Part shown: piece after piece, positions 1 to 9,600 of the stretch
Layout: each line of letters begins with the position of its first letter
Position numbering within the stretch: position 1 is the stretch's first letter
Source of the DNA: Methylophilaceae bacterium
Lineage (GTDB): Bacteria > Pseudomonadota > Gammaproteobacteria > Burkholderiales > Methylophilaceae
DNA: 64,000 bases
Assembly (NCBI GenBank): GCA_028244835.1
Contig: JAOKBJ010000001.1
Span: 62,001 to 126,000 of the forward strand
Direction: 5' to 3'
Translations under genes and position numbers: made by a program
The notes under the pieces: generated by a model
What the model saw: only the letters and a program-made list of their open reading frames with translations
Databases searched by the model: none
What the model was told of the DNA's origin: nothing

Positions 1-1
1 A

Positions 2-448
2 GCTCATAAACCATATGTAGTTATCAAAGCAGATGCTGGTACCTATGGAATGGGGATAATGACAATTAAGAATAGTGAAGAGGTTATAAATCTTAATCGA
101 AAATTGAGGAAAAAAATGTCTGTTGTTAAAGAAGGGCTAAAAGTCACAGAAGTTATTATTCAAGAAGGGGTTCATACTGAAGAGACTATTAATGATGCTG
201 TAGCTGAGCCTGTTGTTTATATGATTGATCATTTTGTTGTTGGTGGTTTTTATCGAGTACATACAAATAAAGAGAAGGATGAAAATCTTAACTCCCCAGG
301 GATGCATTTTGTACCTGTTGCTTTTGAAACATCATGCCTGATGCCAGATCAAGGCAGGCCCTGTGATGATAAAGCCAATAGATTTTATGCTTATGGAGTT
401 ATAGCAAGATTGGCCTTACTTGCTGCTGCGAAAGAACTTCAAAACTAA
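2..448 (+). CDS. gshA: glutamate-cysteine ligase, C-terminal part
   Basis: This is the C-terminal 148 residues of a protein that begins before the window; the frame is open from base 2. It resembles the proteobacterial glutamate-cysteine ligase that makes gamma-glutamylcysteine, the first step of glutathione synthesis. The visible part opens with VVIKADAGTYGMGIM, an ATP-grasp-like stretch, and ends with a long helix rich in Ala and Leu. The ATG at base 50 is internal and is not the start. gshB follows after 5 bases, so the two glutathione genes form an operon. The identification rests on the sequence and on this neighbour. Confidence 0.85.
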   Translation, partial: AHKPYVVIKADAGTYGMGIMTIKNSEEVINLNRKLRKKMSVVKEGLKVTEVIIQEGVHTEETINDAVAEPVVYMIDHFVVGGFYRVHTNKEKDENLNSPGMHFVPVAFETSCLMPDQGRPCDDKANRFYAYGVIARLALLAAAKELQN

Positions 449-453
449 AAATA

Positions 454-1398
454 ATGAAATATTTATTTATAATTGATGAACCAGAAACATTAATTTTTTA
501 TAAAGATACTACTATAGCCTTAATTAAAGAATGTCTTAGTCAAGGTATAGAAGCTCATTTTACGAATATCAGTTCGTTATCTATTGATAAAAAACAGAAT
601 GTAATTATTGAGAGTTATCTTATTTCTAAATTAGCCATCAATAGTATCGAGGAATTAATCGTTGAAAGGTATAAAGGAAAAATAAAAAATAAAATTCAAT
701 ATTTTACAAAAATTTTTATAAGGAAAGATCCTCCTTTTGATAATAACTATTTAAATCTAACTTTCATACTAGAACATGCTAAGAATTTTAATGTTGAAGT
801 TATCAATGATCCTGTTTCAATTAGAAATCATAATGAAAAATTATCAATACTTAATTTTAAAAATTTAATCCCATCTACAATTGTTACATCGGAAGCTAAA
901 GACATAATTAATTTTATTAAAAAAGAAGAAAAAGTGATCCTAAAGCCGCTTGATGGTATGGCAGGTAATGGAATTTTTATGGTTACTCCTAAAGATAAAA
1001 ACATAAATGTTATTTTAGAAACTGCGACAAATAATGGAAAAAAAACTATCATGGCACAAAAGTACTTACCTGAAATTAAGAATGGAGATAAGCGCATCAT
1101 TATAATTAATGGTGAGGCCATTCCCTATTCCCTAGCGAGAATCCCAGCTAAAGGTGAGATTAGGGCTAATTTGGCAAAGGGTGGCAAAGGAAAAGCTCAG
1201 AAATTAACCATTGCAGATAAAAAAATAGTGATGGGGGTTAAAGACTTCCTAATTAAGAATAAACTAAATTTTGTAGGCTTAGATATTATTGGTAATTATT
1301 TAACCGAAATAAATATTACTAGTCCAACTGGAATTGTTGAGATCGAAGAGCTAACAAATTTTAAAGTTGCGGAATATATTGTTAATGCGTTTAAATAG
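454..1398 (+). CDS. gshB: glutathione synthetase
   Basis: This 314-residue ATP-grasp enzyme joins gamma-glutamylcysteine and glycine to give glutathione in the cytosol. The N-terminal domain begins MKYLFIIDEPETL. The central ATP-grasp part carries VILKPLDGMAGNGIF near residues 160-175, and the C-terminal LTEINITSPTGI is the family signature holding metal and substrate ligands. The length is usual for bacterial GshB. It starts 5 bases after gshA, and its 3' end overlaps the apbE start by 14 bases, which implies cotranscription. Confidence 0.95.
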   Translation: MKYLFIIDEPETLIFYKDTTIALIKECLSQGIEAHFTNISSLSIDKKQNVIIESYLISKLAINSIEELIVERYKGKIKNKIQYFTKIFIRKDPPFDNNYLNLTFILEHAKNFNVEVINDPVSIRNHNEKLSILNFKNLIPSTIVTSEAKDIINFIKKEEKVILKPLDGMAGNGIFMVTPKDKNINVILETATNNGKKTIMAQKYLPEIKNGDKRIIIINGEAIPYSLARIPAKGEIRANLAKGGKGKAQKLTIADKKIVMGVKDFLIKNKLNFVGLDIIGNYLTEINITSPTGIVEIEELTNFKVAEYIVNAFK

Positions 1399-2428
1399 CT
1401 TACTTTTATATTTTTTAATAAGTTTTTTATTTGGCTGCAGTGATAATAAAATTCATAACAGCAAAGATTTTATATTTGGGACTCTAATTGATATTAAGAT
1501 TTATGGTGAATCTAAAATTAATGCTGAAAAAGTTTCTAATGATATTTTTAATGAATTTCATCGCTTACATAAATTACTTCACCCTTGGGATAAAAGTCTT
1601 ATTACAGATATTAATAATGCAATCTCTGAAAAAAAATTCATATCTATTAATAACGATGAAGTCATAACTATTTTAAGGGATGCTCAACGTCTTGAAAATC
1701 AAACCCAAAATTTATTTAATCCATCTATAGGTAAGCTTATTAAGTTATGGGGATTCCATTCAAATAATTATGATCAAGAAACAATTCCCAATAAAGAAAC
1801 AATTCAACAATTAGTATCCTCAAATCCCTCAATGCAATCAATTAAAATTGAGAATGGAGTTTTAAAAAGTAACAATAAAAATGTTCAGATAGACTTAGGT
1901 GGATATGCAAAAGGCTATGCATTAGATCAAGCAAAAAAAATACTTATACAGAATAATGTTGAAAATGCTTTAATAAATATTGGGGGAAATATTCTAGCTT
2001 TTGGTAAGCATGGCGAGCGCAATTGGGTGGTTGGAATTCAAAATCCTAGAAAACCCAATGCATTAGCTACGATTAATCTTAAGCCTGGTTGGGCTATTGG
2101 GACCTCTGGTGATTATCAAAGATATATTATGGTTAATAATCAGAGGTATTCGCATTTAATCAATCCGCAAACAGGCTACCCTGGAAGCAAAACTCAATCC
2201 GCCACTGTTTTAATAGCTCCTTCAGAATATTCAGGAGTTCTATCAGATGTCTTTTCTAAACCTCTCTTTATTACTAGTAAAGAAAATAAAGCGAATATAG
2301 CTAAATTACTAAATATTAAAAATTTTTTAATTGTTATGGATGATAAATCAATCCTTATAAGTGAATCTTTAAATAAGAAAATACATTGGGAAGAAGATAT
2401 TGATAAAAAAATTATTACAATCTTATAA
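1385..2428 (+). CDS. apbE: FAD:protein FMN transferase (ApbE lipoprotein)
   Basis: ApbE enzymes attach FMN covalently to Ser/Thr of periplasmic flavoproteins. I place the start at the ATG at 1385, because this gives a clean lipoprotein signal (MRLNSLLLYFLISFLFGC) with the lipid-bearing Cys near residue 18; an upstream TTG at 1367 would spoil it. Family motifs DLGGYAKGYALD and ALINIGGNI are both present. The gene overlaps gshB by 14 bases and the next gene by about 29. No Rnf or Nqr target gene is visible here. The following NusG-II and Gx-transporter genes are the more telling partners. Confidence 0.92.
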   Translation: MRLNSLLLYFLISFLFGCSDNKIHNSKDFIFGTLIDIKIYGESKINAEKVSNDIFNEFHRLHKLLHPWDKSLITDINNAISEKKFISINNDEVITILRDAQRLENQTQNLFNPSIGKLIKLWGFHSNNYDQETIPNKETIQQLVSSNPSMQSIKIENGVLKSNNKNVQIDLGGYAKGYALDQAKKILIQNNVENALINIGGNILAFGKHGERNWVVGIQNPRKPNALATINLKPGWAIGTSGDYQRYIMVNNQRYSHLINPQTGYPGSKTQSATVLIAPSEYSGVLSDVFSKPLFITSKENKANIAKLLNIKNFLIVMDDKSILISESLNKKIHWEEDIDKKIITIL

Positions 2429-2789
2429 AGTAATTAAAGCTGGTGACTGGTTTATTATTATTTTATTCTGTGTACTAATTGTTATTAGTACAAAATTCCT
2501 ATGGGCACTCCCTCAAGGAGAATACCTGGAGATATATAAAAATAATGAAATATTAGCAACTTATACTCTGAATCAAAAAATAACTAAAATAATTAATGGG
2601 ACAAAAGGTGAAATAAAAATTGTAATTGACAATGGAAGAGTTAGATTTTCTTCTTCTCCTTGCCCTAAAAAATACTGTATTCATCAAGGATGGATAAATA
2701 AAGCAAATCAAACAATTATTTGTATTCCAAATCAAATATCTATTTCTATAGTAGGGCCCAAAAGTGGATATGACTCCATCAACTATTAA
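2400..2789 (+). CDS. NusG domain II-containing membrane-anchored protein
   Basis: This 129-residue protein has one N-terminal membrane segment (about residues 17-36) followed by a small extracytoplasmic NusG-II-type beta domain. The domain carries the family's Cys pattern SSPCPKKYCIHQGW followed by TIICIPN. The only plausible start is a TTG at 2400, preceded by GAAGAAGA, and it overlaps the end of apbE by 29 bases. The molecular role is not established. In other bacteria such proteins accompany ApbE and Gx-type membrane proteins near Rnf or flavin-based electron-export loci. The family call is firm; the role is inference. Confidence 0.82.
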   Translation: MIKKLLQSYKVIKAGDWFIIILFCVLIVISTKFLWALPQGEYLEIYKNNEILATYTLNQKITKIINGTKGEIKIVIDNGRVRFSSSPCPKKYCIHQGWINKANQTIICIPNQISISIVGPKSGYDSINY

Positions 2790-3285
2790 AATAACAGATA
2801 GGGATCATCGCATAGCAAAGTTATCTGCTATAGCTGTTGCACTATCATTAGTTGAATTTTTTTTTCCTAGCCCTATCCCTGGAGTCAAACCTGGCATAGC
2901 AAACATAATAATTTTATACACTATCTTTAAATTTGATATCAAAATGGGAATATGGGTCTCTCTTATCAGGGTTTTTGTGACAAGCATTATTCTAGGTTCA
3001 TTTTTAAGTCCCACATTTTTTCTAAGTTTAAGTGGTGCGCTATTTAGCCTACTATCACTTATAATTTTTAAAAATTTGAATCGCAAATATTTTAGTATAA
3101 TTAGTTTAAGTTTAATTGCTTCATTAGCACATATCTTTGGACAGTTTATTATAGTAAGAATTTGGATAATTCCCCATAATGGAATTTTCTATCTTTTACC
3201 AGTTTTTATATTATCGGCATTTATTTTTGGGTTAGTTACTGCACTAATTACAAACAAGCTACTTCAATTAAACACGAAAAAATAA
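2764..3285 (+). CDS. Gx transporter family membrane protein
   Basis: This hydrophobic protein of about 173 residues has some five membrane helices. It belongs to the Gx transporter family, also annotated as heptaprenyl diphosphate synthase component I. The FFPSPIPGVKPGIANI segment near residues 37-52 is the typical conserved loop. The start is GTG at 2764 or ATG at 2770; both lie inside the preceding gene, so translation is probably coupled. The fold suggests a small-molecule or isoprenoid-related membrane carrier, but no substrate can be read from the sequence. It closes the apbE / NusG-II / Gx trio. Confidence 0.8.
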   Translation: MDMTPSTIKITDRDHRIAKLSAIAVALSLVEFFFPSPIPGVKPGIANIIILYTIFKFDIKMGIWVSLIRVFVTSIILGSFLSPTFFLSLSGALFSLLSLIIFKNLNRKYFSIISLSLIASLAHIFGQFIIVRIWIIPHNGIFYLLPVFILSAFIFGLVTALITNKLLQLNTKK

Positions 3286-3325
3286 TTTTTATTAATGATA
3301 AAATAAGAAAAACGAGGAATTAATT

Positions 3326-3478
3326 ATGAAAATCAACTATATATTTTATTTACTGGCTATTTCTCTATTAGTAAGTAGCTGTGGTACAAAGGGTTCGCTT
3401 TATATTCCTGAAGATAAATATCCTCAAGCAAAGGTTAAGAATAATATTCTTATAAATCTTAAATCAGGAATAGGTTAA
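3326..3478 (+). CDS. small lipoprotein upstream of lysA (LptM/YifL-like)
   Basis: This 50-residue reading frame begins MKINYIFYLLAISLLVSSCG, a lipoprotein signal with the lipidated Cys at residue 19. The mature part starts GTKGSLYIPEDKYP. That GxKG(x)LY(x)P pattern just after the Cys matches the small YifL/LptM lipoproteins that lie directly upstream of lysA in many proteobacteria. In enterobacteria LptM assists assembly of the LPS translocon LptDE. There is a Shine-Dalgarno-like GAGGAAT about 8 bases before the ATG, and lysA starts 7 bases after the stop. Confidence 0.85.
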   Translation: MKINYIFYLLAISLLVSSCGTKGSLYIPEDKYPQAKVKNNILINLKSGIG

Positions 3479-3485
3479 ATCTAAA

Positions 3486-4736
3486 ATGACTGAAAATATT
3501 TTAGAATCAAAGGAAGAAAAATTTTATATTGAGAATGTTCTAGTTGAAAATATTGCTAAGAAATATGGCACACCTTCATACATCTACTCTAAGAAAATTA
3601 TTTTAGAAAATTACTTAAATTTTAAAAGTCAATTTAATGATATAGACCATCTCATTTGTTTTGCAGTTAAATCCAACCCAAACATAGCTATTTTAAATTT
3701 GCTAGCAAAGAATGGTGCTGGATTTGATATTGTATCTGGGGGCGAGCTTCAAAGAGTAATTGCTGCAAAAGCAGATCCAAAAAATGTTGTATTTTCTGGT
3801 GTTGGAAAATCTAAAGAAGATATTGAACTAGCTATCAAACATGACATCCTCACGTTTAATGTTGAATCAGAAGCAGAACTTTTTCGTATTCAAAGTATTG
3901 CAAAAAGATTAAGTAAGGTAGTTGGAATATCGATCCGAGTAAACCCGGATGTCGACCCTAAAACACATCCTTATATTTCAACTGGACTTAAAGATAATAA
4001 ATTTGGTATTGATGAACAGAATGCAATTTCAATGTATAAAATTGCCAATGCACTTGATTCAATTGAAATTAAAGGTATTGATTGTCATATAGGATCTCAA
4101 ATAACAGAATTGCGGCCTTTTGAAGATTCAATCAAAAAACTTCTTGTAATGATAGACCATCTCAAATCAATTGATATCTCAATTAAACATATTGATATTG
4201 GAGGCGGAATTGGTATTCAATACTCTGATGAAGTACCCCCAACTTTTTCTGATTACGCTAAAACTGTAAAAAATATTCTTAAGGGTCGTAATCTAAAAAT
4301 TATTTTTGAGCCAGGTCGAGCATTAATTGGTAAAGCTGGTATTTTAATAACAGAAGTAGAATATATAAAAAATAGTTCAGATAAAAATTTTATAATTATT
4401 AATGCAGCTATGAATGACCTGATGAGGCCTGCATTATATGGAGCTTTTCATGAAATTATAAATTTATCTTCATCTGACTCTGATCAAAAACACTATGATA
4501 TTGTTGGCCCCGTATGTGAAACAGGTGACTTTCTTGGTAAGGATCGTTTATTATCTGCTGAAGAAGGGAATATATTAGCTGTTTTGGATGCAGGGGCATA
4601 TGGAATGTCAATGAGCTCCAACTATAATTCTCGGCTAAAGGCATCAGAAATACTTGTAGATGGTGATAAATTATATCTAATTAGAAATCGTGATACTTTT
4701 GCTGACTTAATCAATGGTGAGCAACTACTACCCTAA
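3486..4736 (+). CDS. lysA: diaminopimelate decarboxylase
   Basis: This 416-residue PLP enzyme decarboxylates meso-diaminopimelate to L-lysine, the last step of lysine synthesis. The PLP-lysine motif FAVKSNPN lies near residue 60. Substrate and phosphate loops GSQITE and GGGIGI follow, and GPVCETGD supplies the catalytic Cys of the C-terminal beta domain. It is full length for the family. It follows the small lipoprotein directly, an arrangement common in proteobacteria. Confidence 0.97.
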   Translation: MTENILESKEEKFYIENVLVENIAKKYGTPSYIYSKKIILENYLNFKSQFNDIDHLICFAVKSNPNIAILNLLAKNGAGFDIVSGGELQRVIAAKADPKNVVFSGVGKSKEDIELAIKHDILTFNVESEAELFRIQSIAKRLSKVVGISIRVNPDVDPKTHPYISTGLKDNKFGIDEQNAISMYKIANALDSIEIKGIDCHIGSQITELRPFEDSIKKLLVMIDHLKSIDISIKHIDIGGGIGIQYSDEVPPTFSDYAKTVKNILKGRNLKIIFEPGRALIGKAGILITEVEYIKNSSDKNFIIINAAMNDLMRPALYGAFHEIINLSSSDSDQKHYDIVGPVCETGDFLGKDRLLSAEEGNILAVLDAGAYGMSMSSNYNSRLKASEILVDGDKLYLIRNRDTFADLINGEQLLP

Positions 4737-4743
4737 ATTAACT

Positions 4744-5688
4744 ATGCCAAATGAGATGATTAATATATCGTTAGCTAACCCCAGAGGTTTTTGTGCGGGA
4801 GTCGAAAGAGCAATCTTAATTGTAGAAAAAGCATTAGATAAGTATGGGGCTCCAGTATATGTGCATCATGAAGTTGTTCATAATAAATTTGTAATTAAGG
4901 AGCTCAAAGAAAAAGGTGTAATTTTTGTTGAAAGCTTAAAAGAAATCCCAAAATCAAGTCATGTTATCTTTAGTGCTCATGGTGTATCTAAAGCAATAGT
5001 AAAAGAATCTAAAAAATTTAATCTTATTTCAATAGATGCAACCTGTCCATTGGTAACTAAAGTGCATCGTGAAGTGAATAAATTAAGTAATAATGAATAT
5101 ACAATTATCATGATTGGGCACAAAGACCACCCGGAAGTAGAAGGAACAATGGGGCAAATTGAAAAAAGTTCTTTAAACAGCCAAATCTATTTAGTTGAAA
5201 ATATAGAAGATGTTAATAAATTAAAAGTTTCTAATCCTAATAAACTTAGCTATGTTAGCCAAACCACGCTATCTATTGATGATACCAAGAAAATAATTGA
5301 TGCATTAATAGTAAAATATCCATTAATTGTTGGGCCAAAAAGTAACGATATATGTTACGCAACACAAAATAGACAGGAAGCTGTTAAACAAATGTTTGGG
5401 CAACATGATCTTGTTTTTATTGTTGGGTCAAAAAATAGTTCAAATTCAAATAGACTTTTAGATATGGTCAAAAATAAAAGTATAGATGCTGTCCTTATAG
5501 ACGATATGTCACAATTTCAATCTAGATGGCTAAAAAATAAAAAAAATATAGGTATTACAGCTGGTGCTTCAGCCCCAGAAATTCTTGTTCAGAGCCTCAT
5601 CCAAGAAATTAAAAAAATTACAAAGGTATCTATTTCAGAAATAAAAGGCATTCAAGAAACTACTGTTTTCAAGCTTCCAAAAATTTGA
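4744..5688 (+). CDS. ispH: 4-hydroxy-3-methylbut-2-enyl diphosphate reductase
   Basis: This is the last enzyme of the MEP isoprenoid pathway, converting HMBPP to IPP and DMAPP with a 4Fe-4S cluster. Cluster cysteines are visible in NPRGFCAGVERA, DATCPLVTKVH and SNDICYATQNRQ. The VHHEVVHN and SAHGVS motifs supply substrate-binding histidines. I chose the ATG at 4744; an in-frame GTG at 4714 lies inside lysA and adds only non-conserved residues, and an ATG at 4756 is also possible. The 3' end overlaps the Nudix gene by 4 bases. Confidence 0.95.
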   Translation: MPNEMINISLANPRGFCAGVERAILIVEKALDKYGAPVYVHHEVVHNKFVIKELKEKGVIFVESLKEIPKSSHVIFSAHGVSKAIVKESKKFNLISIDATCPLVTKVHREVNKLSNNEYTIIMIGHKDHPEVEGTMGQIEKSSLNSQIYLVENIEDVNKLKVSNPNKLSYVSQTTLSIDDTKKIIDALIVKYPLIVGPKSNDICYATQNRQEAVKQMFGQHDLVFIVGSKNSSNSNRLLDMVKNKSIDAVLIDDMSQFQSRWLKNKKNIGITAGASAPEILVQSLIQEIKKITKVSISEIKGIQETTVFKLPKI

Positions 5689-6143
5689 AACTACCTCATT
5701 ATAAAATTCCAATATCAGCACTAGTTGTTATTTATACAAAACAGCTTGATATACTATTACTGAGTCGTGCTGATAAGAGTAATTTTTGGCAATCAGTCAC
5801 TGGTAGTTTAGAACATAATGAATCGCCGTTAGAAACTGCAAAAAGAGAAGTTCTGGAAGAAACTGGAATTATTTGCGAAAATTATCACTTACAAGATTGG
5901 AATTTAAGTCATAAGTATAAAATATTTTCTCATTGGCAATATCGATATGGACCGGGCGTTGATTATAATATTGAACATATTTTTGGTTTAGAATTACCAA
6001 AAAAAGTGCCTGTAACTCTTTCTCCTAATGAACATATTGATTTCAAATGGGTCACTTTAGAAGAAGCTAAGAAAACCGTATTTTCCTGGACCAACGTTAA
6101 AGCCCTAGAAAAATTATATGAGATTAAGCTATTAGCAAGTTAA
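5685..6143 (+). CDS. nudB: Nudix hydrolase, NudB-like (dihydroneopterin triphosphate / dATP pyrophosphohydrolase)
   Basis: This 152-residue protein has a complete Nudix box: a Gly, five residues, Glu, seven residues, then REVLEETGI. The start is a TTG overlapping the ispH stop. The N-terminus KIPISALVVIYT and the SDK/NFWQSVTGSLE segment resemble NudB, which removes pyrophosphate from dihydroneopterin triphosphate in folate synthesis. The Nudix fold is certain; the NudB assignment is a likeness judgement, because substrate cannot be read from the box alone. Confidence 0.75.
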   Translation: MKLPHYKIPISALVVIYTKQLDILLLSRADKSNFWQSVTGSLEHNESPLETAKREVLEETGIICENYHLQDWNLSHKYKIFSHWQYRYGPGVDYNIEHIFGLELPKKVPVTLSPNEHIDFKWVTLEEAKKTVFSWTNVKALEKLYEIKLLAS

Positions 6144-6153
6144 AATATATATT

Positions 6154-7251
6154 ATGAATACAGCCACTATTAAATTCGATTCTTTTGAAAACCTTAAAAA
6201 TGAGGATTGCCAAGATAGTATCATTAAAGCCAAAAGAACTTTAGGCGATAAAATTGTTATTTTAGGGCATCACTATCAAAATGAAACTGTTTATAGGCAC
6301 TCGGATTACTCTGGGGACTCCCTTAAGCTTGCACAGTACGTTCAGAACCTAGATGCCAAATATATTGTTTTTCTAGGCGTTCATTTTATGGCAGAAGTTT
6401 CTAATATTTTATCAAGACCAGAACAGATTACAGTATTACCAGATCTTTCAGCTGGATGTTCTATGGCTGATATGGCTAATTTAGCAAAGGTAGAAAGAAC
6501 CTATAGAGAGCTTTCTAAAGTTTTAGATTTTGATAAAACTATCACACCAATTACTTATATTAATTCAGCTGCAGACCTTAAAGCTTTTTGCGGGGAACAT
6601 AATGGTATTGTATGTACCTCAACAAATGCACCGAATGTTCTTGATTGGGCTTTTAAAAAAAGAGAGAAAGTCTTATTCTTTCCTGATCAAAATTTAGGAC
6701 GATGGACAGGGCATAAAATGGGTATTGCCATAAAGGATATGCCGGTATGGGATCCTGATTTACCACTTGGCGGACTAACAGAAAAACAAATACTTGAATC
6801 AAAAGTTTTGTTATGGAAAGGGCACTGTGCGGTTCATCAAATGTTTAGACTGCAACATATTGAGAAATTTAGAGAACTCTACCCTGAAGGTTTTGTTATC
6901 TCACACCCAGAATCACCATTTGAAGTCTGTCAGAACTCTGACTTTGTTGGATCCACTGAATTTATCCTTAACACTGTTACACAAGCCAAACCAAATACTA
7001 AATGGCTAGTTGGTACTGAGCTAAATCTTGTTAATAGATTAGCCAATGAAATGAAGCCTGAAGGAAAATTAGTAAAATTTATGTCTCATGTAGTTTGTGA
7101 ATGCTCAACAATGGCAAGAATAGACCCCCAACATTTGTCTTGGACTTTAGAAAATATTATCAAAGATAATCCAGTTAATATTATTAGTGTTCCAAAAAAA
7201 GAAGCAGAATTAGCAAAACTAGCATTGGATCGAATGCTTGAAATCTCTTAA
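6154..7251 (+). CDS. nadA: quinolinate synthase A
   Basis: This 365-residue 4Fe-4S enzyme condenses iminoaspartate with dihydroxyacetone phosphate to quinolinate in NAD synthesis. Three conserved cysteines lie in the SAGCSMADM, KGHCAVHQMF and VVCECSTMA motifs. The N-terminal ILGHHYQNETVYRHSDYSGDS is the family hallmark. The downstream HIT gene begins inside its last codons, a 14-base overlap. Length and motifs are complete. Confidence 0.96.
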   Translation: MNTATIKFDSFENLKNEDCQDSIIKAKRTLGDKIVILGHHYQNETVYRHSDYSGDSLKLAQYVQNLDAKYIVFLGVHFMAEVSNILSRPEQITVLPDLSAGCSMADMANLAKVERTYRELSKVLDFDKTITPITYINSAADLKAFCGEHNGIVCTSTNAPNVLDWAFKKREKVLFFPDQNLGRWTGHKMGIAIKDMPVWDPDLPLGGLTEKQILESKVLLWKGHCAVHQMFRLQHIEKFRELYPEGFVISHPESPFEVCQNSDFVGSTEFILNTVTQAKPNTKWLVGTELNLVNRLANEMKPEGKLVKFMSHVVCECSTMARIDPQHLSWTLENIIKDNPVNIISVPKKEAELAKLALDRMLEIS

Positions 7252-7666
7252 CTCTGATAATTGTGATCTATGCTCTTCTCAAAAATACCCTATAATTTGG
7301 GCAAATGATTTACTTCGTATTGTATTAATTAATGATCAAAATTATAAAGGCTATTGTCGAGTTGACTTAATTGATCATATTAAAGAAATGTCAGATTTAG
7401 ATGAAGCCATCCGTAATGAGTTTATGGGAGTAATTTTCCAGATGGAGAATATTGTGAAAGAGTATTTACAGCCTGACAAAATTAATTTAGCATCACTCGG
7501 TAATATAACGCCTCACTTACATTGGCACATTATTCCTAGATATCATTCTGATAATCATTTTCCAGGTAGTATTTGGAGTCAAAAAAAAAGAAATGATATT
7601 AATAAGTTTTCTAAGACTCAAGAAATAGAATTTATTAAACATATTAACGAAAAGCTAAATCATTAG
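7238..7666 (+). CDS. HIT-family hydrolase
   Basis: This 142-residue protein contains the histidine triad LHWHIIPRY (HxHxH type) near residue 103, the nucleotide-phosphate-hydrolysing signature. An N-terminal CDLCSS pair could bind metal. It starts at a TTG overlapping the end of nadA. Family members hydrolyse nucleotides joined to phosphate, sulfate or amino acids; the natural substrate is unknown. Its last 12 bases overlap the end of the convergent ferredoxin gene. Confidence 0.88.
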   Translation: MKSLNSDNCDLCSSQKYPIIWANDLLRIVLINDQNYKGYCRVDLIDHIKEMSDLDEAIRNEFMGVIFQMENIVKEYLQPDKINLASLGNITPHLHWHIIPRYHSDNHFPGSIWSQKKRNDINKFSKTQEIEFIKHINEKLNH

Positions 7667-7963
7667 CCTACTTACAGTTATGCCTTTAAGTAGGTGTTTT
7701 TCTATAATTTCGTCAATGTCTTCTTGATCTATATAGCGATACCAAATTCCTTCAGGGTAAATAACCATCAAAGGCCCTTCATGGCAACGATCAAAGCATC
7801 CTCCCCGATTTACACGTACCTTATTAGGACCATTAAGATTTAATGACTTAATCTTTTTTTTCATATAATCAAACATTGGCCCAGCATCAAAGTTTGTACA
7901 GCACTGTTCCCCATCTTCTCTTTGATTTAAGCAGAAGAAAATATGATATTTATAAAAATTCAT
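7655..7963 (-). CDS. thioredoxin-like 2Fe-2S ferredoxin
   Basis: This 102-residue protein shows the four-cysteine pattern of thioredoxin-fold 2Fe-2S ferredoxins: FFCLNQREDGEQC near the N-terminus and GGCFDRCHEGP in the middle. Relatives act as soluble electron carriers, but the partner here is unknown. It converges with the HIT gene, sharing 12 bases at the 3' ends, and lies 2 bases downstream of actP, so it may be read with it. Confidence 0.88.
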   Translation of the reverse strand: MNFYKYHIFFCLNQREDGEQCCTNFDAGPMFDYMKKKIKSLNLNGPNKVRVNRGGCFDRCHEGPLMVIYPEGIWYRYIDQEDIDEIIEKHLLKGITVSRLMI

Positions 7964-7965
7964 AA

Positions 7966-9600
7966 TTAATAAGCATTAGGTTTATCAATACCTACTCCAG
8001 TTTGCGATCTAAAATACTGAGATTCAAATAATTTCTTCTCATTTATAGAGTTTTTTGATTTATCAGTTTTCGAAAAGAACCATATGCCAACAAATGTAAC
8101 TATCATAGAAAATAAAGCTGGATACTTATATGGAAAGATTGCTTCATTATTACCAAAAATATCTACCCACACAACTGGCCCGAGTATTACTAAAAATATT
8201 GCAATAAATAATCCAGCAGACCCGCCAATAACTGCTCCTCTTGTAGTAAGATTTTTCCAATATATAGAAAGAATTAATATTGGAAAATTTGTAGTCGCTG
8301 CAATAGCAAAGGCTAAGCCAACCATAAATGCAACATTTTGTTCTTCAAAAAGAATGCCTAGAAATACTGCAAGAACTCCTAAAAATATTGTTGCAAGCTT
8401 TGAAACTTTCATTTCTATTTTTTCGTTATTTTGTCCTTTTATGAATGCGTTAGCATAAAGATCATGGGATATTGCAGAAGCCCCTGCAAGTGTTAGCCCA
8501 GAAACAACTGCTAAAATAGTAGCGAAAGCAACTGCCGAAATAAATCCAAGTAAAATATCCCCGCCCACTGCGTGTGAAAGATGAATAGCTGCCATATTAT
8601 TATTCCCAATTAAAGCACCAGAATTATTTAAATATTCTGGATTATTAGAAACTAGCACAATAGCTCCGAACCCTATAATGAAGGTTAATATATAAAAATA
8701 ACCAATAAATCCTGTTGCATAGACCACTGATTTTCTTGCTTGTACTGCGTCTGGAACAGTAAAGAATCTCATCAATATATGTGGAAGACCTGCAGTACCA
8801 AACATTAGAGCAAGGCCTAATGAGATAGCTGAAACTGGATCAGAAATTAATCCGCCAGGGGCCATAATATATTCGCCTTTGCTATGAATATTAACAGCCT
8901 CAGAAAAGAGTTGGTTAAAATTAAATTCAAATTGAGATAAAACAAGAAGTGCCATTAGCGTTGCTCCAAATAACAAAAGAACAGCTTTAATTATTTGAAC
9001 CCAGGTCGTAGCAAGCATTCCACCAAAAGTGACATATGAAATCATTAATCCACCAACAATCATTACAGCTGAATAATAAGGTAAACCAAATAGAATTTCT
9101 ATAAGTTTTCCAGCACCTACCATTTGGGCTATTAAATATAAAATTACAGTGGACAATGAGCCACAAGCAGCAAGTATTCTGATGGGTTTTTGTTTGAGCC
9201 TAAAAGAAACAACATCAGAAAAACTATATTTACCTAAGTTGCGGAGTGGTTCAGCGATTAATAATAAAATGATGGGCCATCCAACTAAAAAACCGATTGA
9301 ATAAATGAGACCATCAAATCCGGATAAGTAGACTAACCCAGAAATGCCAAGAAAAGATGCCGCCGACATAAAATCACCTGATATTGCAAGACCATTTTGA
9401 AGTCCTGTAATATTTCCACCTGCCGTATAGAAACTTTTCGCTGTGTGAGTTTTTTTTGATGCCCAATAAGTAATAAAAAGCGTTACGCCAACAAATAAGA
9501 TAAACATAATAATTGCTGTGTAGTTTGGTTCTTCATCGCCAGCACCAGCATATAATAAATTCGAAATCAAAAGTCCTAGTAAAAAAATTAATTTATACAT
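7966..9600 (-). CDS. actP: cation/acetate symporter
   Basis: This 544-residue inner-membrane protein of the sodium:solute symporter family has about 13 hydrophobic helices and a cleavable signal-like N-terminus ([20 protein letters not shown]). Conserved SSS elements [21 protein letters not shown] and [12 protein letters not shown] are present. ActP takes up acetate and related short carboxylates. Its start overlaps the DUF485 gene by 8 bases, the usual yjcH-actP pairing, which supports acetate or pyruvate scavenging. Confidence 0.93.
   Translation of the reverse strand: MYKLIFLLGLLISNLLYAGAGDEEPNYTAIIMFILFVGVTLFITYWASKKTHTAKSFYTAGGNITGLQNGLAISGDFMSAASFLGISGLVYLSGFDGLIYSIGFLVGWPIILLLIAEPLRNLGKYSFSDVVSFRLKQKPIRILAACGSLSTVILYLIAQMVGAGKLIEILFGLPYYSAVMIVGGLMISYVTFGGMLATTWVQIIKAVLLLFGATLMALLVLSQFEFNFNQLFSEAVNIHSKGEYIMAPGGLISDPVSAISLGLALMFGTAGLPHILMRFFTVPDAVQARKSVVYATGFIGYFYILTFIIGFGAIVLVSNNPEYLNNSGALIGNNNMAAIHLSHAVGGDILLGFISAVAFATILAVVSGLTLAGASAISHDLYANAFIKGQNNEKIEMKVSKLATIFLGVLAVFLGILFEEQNVAFMVGLAFAIAATTNFPILILSIYWKNLTTRGAVIGGSAGLFIAIFLVILGPVVWVDIFGNNEAIFPYKYPALFSMIVTFVGIWFFSKTDKSKNSINEKKLFESQYFRSQTGVGIDKPNAY

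Noticed and set aside
828-1121. Opposite-strand frames within gshB and other long genes
   Set aside because: They lie fully inside strongly supported genes, lack ribosome sites and show no domain pattern.
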